64,000 nucleotides of DNA. Origin: Hydrangea macrophylla (Eukaryota > Streptophyta > Magnoliopsida > Cornales > Hydrangeaceae). Numbering within the stretch: position 1 is the stretch's first letter; the number at the start of each line of letters is the position of its first letter. A program made the translations under genes and the position numbers. This document shows positions 12,283-20,382 of the stretch, piece after piece. The notes beneath the pieces were generated by a model. That model had not been told where the DNA came from and searched no databases. It was given only the letters and a program-made list of their open reading frames with translations. The DNA lies in contig CM066984.1 in the NCBI GenBank assembly GCA_033977485.1, positions 50,623,100 through 50,687,099 of the forward strand, read 5' to 3'.

Positions 12283-13146
12283 CTCCCTTCGTCTGGATAA
12301 TGCTGTTTAGGCCCCCCGAAGTTTCGGTATTCGCGAAAAGGCCCTATTTTGTCCGAAATTCACAGAAAATGCATACGAACTCCAAATCGAGGTTGTGATA
12401 TACCGTTGGAAAGGGAATGGAGTCTACTTTACATAAAAAATAGTTCGGGGATCGGTCACTTTGAAAAGTTTTGCGGTATTCGCGATAAAAGCCGATTTGA
12501 TCGCCTTTTTTTACCTTTGGAAATTCATAATAAATTCGTTTTAAATCCCAAAATTATGTATGACATACCGTTGGAAAGCTATTGACTTCTAGCATCCATG
12601 AAAAATATTTGAAAATTATTTCGGCGCCCCGGTTCCGAAGTCAAATTTTGGTCAAACTGGTCAAACCTGGGATTCCCGAGAAGTTTTGGAAACCTCCTGG
12701 AGTTCCCGGGAGCTGATGTTTTCGCTCGATTTTCTTTTGGAACTTGTTTTAACACCTTTTTTTATGATTTAGAATGATTTTAGTGAATTCGGACGATTTT
12801 GGTCAAACTTGGTCAAACCTGGTCAAACCTAGTCAAACCTTGGTCAAACCGGTCAACGGAGACTTTCCGAGAACTTCCGGGACATCCGGGAGTCTCTGGG
12901 AGCTGACGATTTCATCCGATTTTTCTTAAAAACTCATTTTATCACTTTTCTTATGACGTAGCATGTTTTCAGAACTTTGGGACCAAATCTGGGAGTTTTC
13001 GGGCTTTCAGGGGCATTTTGGTCATTCTGAGCATTCTGAGAGATAGAGCTGACTTCCGAGAGTCCTTTTGAGTCTTTTACGATCATTGTGAACCACCAAG
13101 CTATGGGTCTGCTAAATCTGATAGCCGAAAAAATGGGGTGTCTACA

Positions 13147-13160
13147 GTTTGCCCCTCTTT
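13147..13160 (-). other. Element D polypurine tract
   Basis: The minus strand reads AAAGAGGGGCAAAC immediately before the 3' LTR start TGTAGACACC. This is the expected plus-strand primer site for reverse transcription. Related AGGGGCAAAC motifs recur internally at 18960-19100. Confidence 0.8.
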
Positions 13161-13308
13161 GGCATGAACTTGCTAGGCAACGCATGTCGCAAGCGAGTGC
13201 CAAAGTTTTGAAGAGACAGGACTTTTTGGAGGCTATAGATTTAGGATAAACAGCGTTGCAAAAGATGAAAGGATGATGAGGTTAGTGCTGGTCGTGCTTC
13301 GCGTGAGC

Positions 13309-13349
13309 TGCCTACGTATCCCAAGGGGAATCAGACCAGGACGTAGTTC
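13309..13349 (-). other. Two-stem hairpin motif, LTR-side copy in D
   Basis: The plus strand reads GCCTACGTATCCC, AAGGGGAATCAGACCAG, then GACGTAGTTC. Outer arms CTACGT/ACGTAG and inner arms CCC/GGG can pair. It is the third copy in D, on the far side of the antisense genes from the pair at 19313-19463. Confidence 0.65.
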
Positions 13350-13359
13350 AGGGCACAAA

Positions 13360-13980
13360 GGGATAAATCACATATGCACATACACAACAATCAGGCGGAT
13401 GCTATGCTATATGAGGATGATATGCAATGTGTGGATGTGATATGATCTCGTACATGAGTCCTATCATGCCTAGCTTTCTGATCCTAGAATGAGCAGGTGC
13501 CATGGGGTGTGCCACTCCGAGTGGGCTGGTGTTGTGCTAGTGTTCGCGACTGTGACGTGGTGGGTGACTCAGATAAGGGCATTGAAGTCTAGAAGACTCC
13601 GGGTTTAGGGGCAAACTTCTGGAAGTGTGCTTCGTAAACAAACGTAATTGGGTGTGGGGTCTCAGAGGACTATGATCGAAGACGTCTTTTGGCAAATAAC
13701 CGACGGTCACAAGGGCCCTGGAAATTAAGAGACTGACACAGAAGTCACGGGACGATCGTGAAATCCTGAGATGTCACATGATGAACATGGAAGCCCCATG
13801 GTGTAATGAGAGCGATGATGATTAATGGACTGACGATGTTTGCATCGAGATGACGAGTCGACAATGGACTACTGTGATTGAACTGACGGTGTATAAGTCC
13901 GCTGAGGATTAATCTGAATCTGCTGGGGATGAAGCGATACTTTCTAGGATCTCTCTTCAACTGCTCCTTTTGATCAAATC
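13360..13980. other. Element D 3' non-coding interval
   Basis: No ORF is supported. The interval is rich in GACTGACGATG-like words and leads into the 99-bp tandem array. If the antisense PMD gene has its own promoter it should lie between here and 15060; I see no clear TATA box. Confidence 0.35.
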
Positions 13981-13987
13981 TTACGGG

Positions 13988-14740
13988 CCTGTCGGGGTCT
14001 CCGGGAGCTGGTATCTTTCTGCTTCTGTCCTCGGGGGATAATGCAGGGTTCTCGGGGAATCTCTTTCGGTGCTCAATCCAAGAGAACCTGTCGGGGTCTC
14101 CGGGAGCTGGTATCTTTCTGCTTCTGTCCTCGGGGGATGATGCAGGGTTCTCGGGGAATCTCTTTCGGTGCTCAATCCAAGAGAGCCTGTCGGGGTCTCC
14201 GGGAGCTGGTATCTTTCTGCTTCTGTCCTCGGGGGATGATGCAGGGTTCTTGGGGAATCTCTTTCGGTGCTCAATCCAAGAGAGCCTGTCGGGGTCTCCG
14301 GGAGCTGGTATCTTTCTGCTTCTGTCCTCGGGGGATGATGCAGGGTTCTCGGGGAATCTCTTTCGGTGCTCAATCCAAGAGAGCCTGTCGGGGTATCCGG
14401 GAGCTGGTATCTTTCTGCTTCTGTCCTCGGGGGATGATGTAGGGTTCTCGGAGAATCTCCTTTCTTGATCGGGAACCAGGATCCATCTCTGAACCTCTCA
14501 CGGTTGATCAAATCTTTCGGCGCTCAATCCGAGAGAGCCGGTCAGGGCCTCCGGGAGCTGGTATCTGTCTGCTTTTGTCCTTGGGGGATGATGCAGGGTT
14601 CTCGGGGAATCTCTTTTCTTGATCGGGAACCAGGATCCATCTCTGAACCTCTCACGGTTTGATCAAATCTTGCGACGGTTGTCCTGAAACGGCCGATTCG
14701 GGTCTTCGGGAGCCGTTTTTTTTCAGTTTCTGCCTGTTGG
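13988..14740. repeat. 99-bp tandem repeat array
   Basis: Units begin CCTGTCGGGGTCTCCGGGAG at 13988, 14087, 14186, 14285 and 14384, exactly 99 bp apart and almost identical. Degenerate, partly rearranged copies run to about 14740. Because 99 is divisible by 3, long frames stay open on both strands (a 33-residue repeat on the minus strand at 13981-14511). Tandem arrays near the 3' end are a known habit of Tat elements. I treat the ORFs as by-products of the period. Confidence 0.9.
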
Positions 14741-14904
14741 AGGTAGTTCTGGCAACTTTTAGTCTGCTTGGGGTAAAACCTCATAAATCTCGACTGGAAT
14801 GGGCCACCGGGGCTGATCGGGGCCAAAAATGGGCTGAAAAAGGCCAAAACGGGCCAGAACGAGGCGAAACGGAGCAAAATGGAGCGAAGCGGGGCCCACG
14901 AGGA

Positions 14905-14970
14905 GCAGTGCCGCGGCGGCACTGGGCCACTACCGCGGCGGTAGTTGGCCAGTGCCGCGGCGGCACTGGG
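14905..14970. repeat. Internal GCCGCGGCGGCA palindromic array of D
   Basis: Three copies of the word found upstream of the D promoter (one as ACTACCGCGGCGGTAGT). It lies about 100 bp before the 5'-UTR splice donor of the antisense PMD gene, so it could act as a promoter element for that gene. Confidence 0.8.
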
Positions 14971-15086
14971 TGACCGGACTTCATCTTCCTATATCTCGGG
15001 TTTTTGAGCTTTTGAAGCTCATTCTTGGCCATTTTGGGGTGTTTTTGGAGCCAAAATTCATCAAAACGCAGCTTGTGCACGCTCAG

Positions 15087-15185
15087 GTGAGTAATCTTTC
15101 CCCGTAGTTGGATTTTTGATTGGTGTTTTGGTTAGCCCAAATTTTCAAGAAGGAAGTTTAAGTGTGACTTCTATTTTTCTTGTAG
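15087..15185 (+). other. Predicted 5'-UTR intron of the antisense PMD gene
   Basis: Donor CTCAG|GTGAGT, a T-rich tract near the end, acceptor TTCTTGTAG|ATCC just before the ATG at 15190. Its presence implies that the antisense transcript starts upstream of 15087. Confidence 0.6.
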
Positions 15186-15189
15186 ATCC

Positions 15190-17366
15190 ATGGCTTCGAG
15201 CTCAAGGAGACCGTCTAAGAAGGCCAAGGGACGGATGAAGGCCGAGGTGCAAGCTCCGGACTTGATTTTACAGGACCCTCAACGCCATCTTTCGGCCGCG
15301 GATCTAGCGAGCTTGGTATGTGAAACTTTCGACATTTTAGGACCACTTTCGTGTATTATGCTAGTTTTGTGAGCCGTAGCGTGCACTTAGAGATCGTTAG
15401 GAGTTCGATTTATGCTCGAATGTGGATTTTGTGAATTCGGCTCTCGGGTCGTGAATAGTGATTTTGTGCATCCTTTGTCGTCTTTGTTGTGTGCAGGTGC
15501 CGGAAGTGGCATTGAAAGGACACGGTAGCCTCGCCCATGCTTTTTTGTGATATACCCAACTCTCGCCTACCGTCAAGAGGATGGTTGATGATGCCGGGTT
15601 TGGAGGCTTCGTCCGCCTGGTTTCGAAAAGTAGCAATGATTTGGCTCACTTCTATGCACTGGCTGAGAGGTGGTGGGACACTACCAACACTTTCCACCTG
15701 CCGTTTGGAGAGATGGCCATGACGCCCTTCGACTTCTCCATGATTACGGGCTTGAGGGTCGGCGGGAAGCGCTTGATTCTGGATTACTTTTATGAGCTCG
15801 ACACGGAGGCGGTGGAGATGTTGATTGGGGCTGTTCCCCCTAACCTGGACAGACATTGGTTCCCCTGCGGCTGGCTTTACCGGGCCTATGGCAGAGGTAA
15901 TCACAATCTGAACAATTCCCAGCTTTTGAGGGTTTATCTTCTGTATGTCCTCGGGTGCTCAATCTTTGCGACAAGGAACAACCGGGTGAGCTTGAGGCTC
16001 CTTTCTTGCCTGGCGACCATTGATGAGATCCCCTCCTATAACTGGGGCGGTGCTGCCCTGGCCCATCTCTACAAGCATATGAGGGAGGTCTCTCGGGGCG
16101 ATGTTAAATCTACTGGGGGATTCTGGCGAGCTTGGGAGGTACGCACTGTTTCTTCTTTTATTTTTCCATCTTTTTGATTTCCATACTTGTTCTGATTTCT
16201 CCTTTGTCTGTGCAGCTTTGGAGTTTTGAATACTTGAAGATGTTGGCTCCTTCCCCGGCGGATGAATCAGGCGAGGATGAGGATGGCATGGCTCCTGTGC
16301 CTCTATTCCCACGAGGTTTGAGATGGCGGAGGGACGTTGTTGGGGTGAAGAGAGGGGCCCTCCGGATTGTTTTGCTCAGAAACTTCTTGACTGAGCTGAC
16401 GACCTCTAGTGTTGATTGGACGCCTTGGGAGGGCGTCGCTTACGCCACCCCAGAGGAGATACAAGCGGTTAAATCTCTTACCTCTTGCCGCCTTCTACTG
16501 GAGAGTACCGAGTGCAGGCAGTGGTTCCTTGGGAAGCGGGTCTCTCGGCAGGTGGTTGGTGGTCCCAGGTATCGCGTTCCTCATAATCCTCCCGTGATGG
16601 ATGCTAGTGACCTCTCTGGTGATGTTCTGCTGGCGGCCTTAGCCAGCACCGATGTTTGGGATCATTTCCTCTCCGAGACCGGTTACGAGGCTTACCGCGG
16701 CCGCTTCTTGATGCCTAACTTCCCACTCCTGGAGGTGAGTTCCCTTTTTACATTTTTGCCTTTATTAGTTGTTTATGTTTTTGACTCATCTCTTCCTAAC
16801 TTTTCCTGTGCCTATAGCTTCGCGAGATGTATAGGAGACAGGCTCCTCAGGCTCCTGACCCTATCCCTCCTTGGGATTGGACCGTCAACGTTCTAGGCGC
16901 TGATGGCACTCCCCAAATGATGGAGGTGTCGCGAGTCACATGTGGGTACCCTACTCAGCCAGCGGGCGTCCTCAATGTTCCTTGGAGTTACGCTGAGGAG
17001 GGTCACGCCTTGGCAGCTAGCCTACGATCCCTGGTCCTCACCCGAGACCACCGGGTACGTCTCTAATTTTGCACTTTCTTAAGGTTATGAGGTTCTAACC
17101 CTAGTTTTTACCTTTGACAGATGGACGGTATGCGGCAATTTGCCGCCAATCAGATGGCGTCCTTGGTAAGTCTCTGACTCGACTCTGTTTTTGTACTTTT
17201 TTGTTGTTCCCTTACTGATTGCCTTCATTTTTATTTGTGTGTGCAGTACCGTGGAGGCGGGGCTGGCTCATCGACGACTGGTCCAAGATGTAGAGGTGGT
17301 AGGAGGAGGCCGTCGCCAACGTACACTCCGGGTGGTCCGACGGAGGACGAAGAAGAGGAGGACTGA
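15190..17366 (+). CDS. Antisense plant mobile domain (PMD) gene, six exons, one stop
   Basis: Encoded opposite to D. Proposed exons: 15190-15315, 15497-16138, 16216-16734, 16818-17054, 17121-17165 and 17247-17366; all five introns are GT...AG, 66-181 bp long and phase 0. An extra intron in the 5' UTR (15087-15185, CAG|GTGAGT...TTGTAG) lies four bases before the ATG. The product is about 562 residues: a basic N-terminus, a PMD-like core in exon 2 (RWWDTTNTFHLPFGEM, then DFSMITGL), and a Gly/Arg-rich then acidic C-terminus ending EDEEEED. PMD proteins in plants include MAIL1/MAIN-type nuclear factors linked to silencing. One in-frame TGA at 15548-15550 in exon 2 breaks this copy, unless the acceptor or exon is different. 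Splicing is inferred from sequence only. Confidence 0.75.
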
Positions 17367-17642
17367 GGCTTCCCAAGCGGGAATTATTATTTTATTTTCT
17401 TTTTCTGTTTTCGATTGGGTTGTACTGGGGATATGATTATTTGGACGGTGTAGGACGATGTGTAGCACAATTTGTGACCTTTTGACAGAGTATTATGATG
17501 TTTTGCCTCCTAGGCCGGATATCTTCCGGTTTAGAGGCGCAGTTGTGTGCTTGTTGATATATGTGCATTGTGATTGCTGGATGTTGCTGCGATGGGCAGT
17601 TTTGTGATAGTGAGTGCTTTTGCCTTGCAGGTGGGATAGTCC

Positions 17643-18698
17643 GTGAAACGGGGAGGTGCTGCCGAAATTTTGAATTTTGCTAGAGCCGCGACAGAAAATA
17701 TGGCTTTGTATGATCCCGCCCACCTCACAGCTTGGCTGAACATTACGGATGGCGTGGAGCGGATCAACCTCTTTAGCTACGGCTTGACAGAGCTATTCTC
17801 TCTTTGCCAGATGACCCTGAACACTGAGTTCTTGCATGCTGCCATTGGTCACTGGGACCCGGTGAATCATGTCTTCAACTTCAATGGCCTGGAGATATGC
17901 CCTGTGTTTGAGGAGTTCTGCGCTATTCTCGGCTATGATTCTGACTCTGATCTGATTTTCCCTTCTGCTGGTACCCTCAGTCCTACACGAGGCTTAGCTG
18001 AATATCTGAATTGCTCCATCACTATTTCCCGCCGGCTGATTCAAGGTGAGGTCCTTAATATTGCTTCTATTATTGCCCGGTATGCCAGTCCTGGGAATCC
18101 CAGCGTGTATGATGCTTCCCGTGGGGCCGCTTTGATATTGTGCATGACTTCGCACTTCTTGTTCTCGAGCACTTCCATTGACTTGGTGCATGTGTGCCTC
18201 GGGCTGAAACTTAGCAGGAATCCCATGGCCATGGTTCTAGCTGAAACTTTGAATGGTTTGGATGATGCCTTCAACCAAGGGACTCCTCTTCTTTCTGGGG
18301 CGCCTTTGGTGTTGCAGGCTTGGCTTTACGAGCGCCTTCAGCTGTGGACGGGCCGTATACCACCAGTTTACTTTCGTCGAGCCGTGCTTCATTCTCATTA
18401 TACCTTTGCCGATTGGGTGGGCATGATGAGCGCCTTATTTGAGGCTGACATTTGCTGGATCGTGAGGCGTTGGGGCCTCTATGCTATCACCACGAGCCTC
18501 AGGGGTCACCAGAGAGTGTGGTTGATGGGTCTGAGAGAGACTTCTTTCTATCATCCTCGCCGTTTGGCCAGACAGTATGGACAGGTTCAGGAGGTTCCCC
18601 GGGGGTTTACTGAGAGGATCTTTGCTTCCAGGATCAGGGCTGCCACTATCGCTGCTTTTATTGATGGTTGGACTGACCGAGCAAAGGCCTACTTCTAA
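17643..18698 (+). CDS. Antisense DUF7745-like ORF of D
   Basis: An intact frame of up to 351 codons on the strand opposite to D. An in-frame TAG at 17637 limits it. The first ATG is at 17701 (MALYDPAHLTAW), giving about 332 residues, unless a spliced exon supplies the start; a CAG acceptor-like site ends at 17630. It resembles the DUF7745/PMD-like family: Trp- and Leu-rich helical segments, a CPVFEEFCAILGY segment near residue 95, and LSGAPLVLQAWLYERLQLW near residue 220. The second half is clearly homologous to the antisense fragment of element B (57228-57788). Biochemical role unknown; no catalytic motif is apparent. It has no stops while the sense polyprotein has five. Confidence 0.7.
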   Translation: MKRGGAAEILNFARAATENMALYDPAHLTAWLNITDGVERINLFSYGLTELFSLCQMTLNTEFLHAAIGHWDPVNHVFNFNGLEICPVFEEFCAILGYDSDSDLIFPSAGTLSPTRGLAEYLNCSITISRRLIQGEVLNIASIIARYASPGNPSVYDASRGAALILCMTSHFLFSSTSIDLVHVCLGLKLSRNPMAMVLAETLNGLDDAFNQGTPLLSGAPLVLQAWLYERLQLWTGRIPPVYFRRAVLHSHYTFADWVGMMSALFEADICWIVRRWGLYAITTSLRGHQRVWLMGLRETSFYHPRRLARQYGQVQEVPRGFTERIFASRIRAATIAAFIDGWTDRAKAYF

Positions 18699-18959
18699 AG
18701 ACCTTTGAGAAAATAAAAGACACTAGACCTGACTGATTCTGCTCATTCCTCCAAGTGTCTTTGAACATGTGATTGCTTTTTGAAAGACTTTTTTTTGACT
18801 TATTCCTGTTTATGTAATTTTCAAAGTTTGTTTTATCGGTGAACCTCGGTTACTTCAGGAATCTTATTTTGTGCATTTTAGCCTTCTAAAAAAAATTTGT
18901 AACTTGAGATTTCAATTAGTTGTTGCTTTTGGTACTTGCTTGAGCATGCTGGGGTTATT

Positions 18960-19470
18960 GGAGGCAAACGAGGCGGGTGGCCGAAGTTTGCCCCTAGTTT
19001 GGGATATATATGGTCGTGAGGCAAACGAGGTAGATGACCGACGTTTGCCCCTAGTTTAGAAGAGGTTCAGGCAAACGAGGCGAGTGGCCGAAGTTTGCCC
19101 CTAGTGTGGAGGGTGGTTTTTGGGTTATGGTAAGGACCGCAACTTTATTTCTCTCACGTGCTCATAATTTTTGCCTAGGCACCAAGGAGGTGACCTAGCG
19201 AGCTATTTTCTCTCTTTTGTTATTGCTCACTTTGGATTTAGCTCTAATTTTTGCCTAGGCGTCCTTTCGGATTTTCAACCTAGCGAACCATCCTTCTTTT
19301 TCTTTTGAAAGTCTGCCTACGTACCCCCGAGCGGGGATCAGGTCCAACGTAGTTCGGGCCAAGGTTTTGAAAGGAAAGGTTATTTTTGTTGGTGGAGCGA
19401 CCGAACCGATGTGGTTGCCTACGTATCCCCAAGCGGGAATCAGGTCGAGCGTAGTTCAAGGCAAGGCTTG
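18960..19470 (-). repeat. D post-pol module: PPT-like motifs and two-stem hairpins
   Basis: Three copies of GGCAAACGAGG...GTTTGCCCCTAG (about 18963-19000, 19022-19056, 19069-19105); each can fold on itself, and its minus strand contains AGGGGCAAAC like the true polypurine tract at 13147. Next come two TTTTTGCCTAGGC...CCTAGCGA motifs (19170-19290) and two hairpins CCTACGTACCCC...GGGGATCAGG...ACGTAG (about 19315-19355 and 19418-19460). The module starts right after the integrase stop in minus sense and separates pol from the antisense genes. Confidence 0.75.
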
Positions 19471-19491
19471 AAAGGAAAGGTTGTTGGATAG

Positions 19492-20367
19492 TCAAGCATA
19501 GTACTTTTTGAGACGATCCATGTTGATTGGTTCTTTGAATTCGACACCATCGAGGTCCATGAGATAAGTTGCTCCTCCGGAAAGAATGGTCTTGACGATG
19601 TAAGGGCCTACCCATTTAGGTTTGAATTTCCCACGGGGATCAAAGATCGGAGCTCGCAATTCCTTAAGGACAAGGTCGCCCTTGACAATCTTCCTTGGGC
19701 GAACTCTTTTGTTGAAAGCACGGGCTATCCTCTTTTGATAGATTCGAACATGGCCGACTGCCGCTAGGCGCTTTTCATCTATGAGGGCCAATTCTTCATA
19801 TCTTTCCCTTAACCAATCTGATTCCGAAATTTCACATTCTGCCATCACGCGTTGGGACGGTAGTTCAATCTCGACCGGAAGTACTGCTTCCATCCCATAC
19901 ACTAATGAGTAAGGCGTTGCTCCTGTGGACGTCCTTATCGATGTTCTGTATCCCCAAAGTGCAAATGGAAGCTTTTTATGCCAGTCTTTGTAGATATCAG
20001 CTGATTTTTGCAGTATGGCCTTGACATTCTTATTCGCAGCTTCGACTGCCCCATTGGTCTGTGGTCTGTATGGCGACGACTTGTGATAGGTGATTTTGTA
20101 TTCCTCGAACAGATCCCTGACTTCTGCCTTGAAATGACTTCCGTTGTCCGAAATAATCTCATGGGGAACTCCATAACGGCATATGAGATTTCTCTTGATG
20201 AATTTGGCCACTTCCTTGGCCCCCAACTTGGTGTAGGATGCAGCTTCTACCCATTTTGTGAAGTAGTCTATGGCCACCAGGATGTACCGATTTCCATTTG
20301 AGGCCTTTGGAATGATTTCACCAATAATATCGATTTCCCAGGTGGAGAATGGCCAAGGCGAGGTCAT
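19492..20367 (-). CDS. Element D integrase core and C-terminus
   Basis: About 292 residues, same frame as the upstream pol and separated from it only by a TGA (20383-20385). The rve-type catalytic core has Asp in WEIDIIGE, Asp in IISDNGSHF and Glu in NGAVEAANK, so the DDE set is complete. A C-terminal segment with KGDLVLKELRAP...GKFKPKWVGPYIV matches the usual gypsy integrase tail, and it ends MDRLKKYYA. It would insert the cDNA into the genome. Intact except for its separation from pol by the stop. Confidence 0.88.
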   Translation of the reverse strand: MTSPWPFSTWEIDIIGEIIPKASNGNRYILVAIDYFTKWVEAASYTKLGAKEVAKFIKRNLICRYGVPHEIISDNGSHFKAEVRDLFEEYKITYHKSSPYRPQTNGAVEAANKNVKAILQKSADIYKDWHKKLPFALWGYRTSIRTSTGATPYSLVYGMEAVLPVEIELPSQRVMAECEISESDWLRERYEELALIDEKRLAAVGHVRIYQKRIARAFNKRVRPRKIVKGDLVLKELRAPIFDPRGKFKPKWVGPYIVKTILSGGATYLMDLDGVEFKEPINMDRLKKYYA

Positions 20368-20382
20368 GCTGTATAGAAGAGA

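Larger units (their letters stand above)
9854..13146 (-). repeat. Element D 3' LTR (left)
   Basis: 3,293 bp. On the minus strand it begins TGTAGACACCCC and ends GGTATCCACA. It is 55 bp longer than the other LTR; this is accounted for by 44 bp of extra palindromic array (12219-12282) and an extra 11-bp GGTCAAACCT-type unit near 12810-12850. Other differences are scattered single substitutions, about 1-2% by eye. ORFs inside it are not conserved coding sequence. Confidence 0.95.

Noticed and set aside
13981..14511. Long open frames on both strands of the 99-bp array read as a repetitive protein gene
   Set aside because: A 99-bp period keeps any stop-free frame open; no start context or non-repeat domain; both strands are equally open.
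17643..18698. Antisense ORF as an envelope gene
   Set aside because: No signal peptide or membrane segment; clear similarity to the PMD/DUF7745-like group and to the B antisense fragment.
19280..19615. Minus-strand ORF over the hairpin module
   Set aside because: Repeated peptide produced by the duplicated hairpin; out of frame with integrase.
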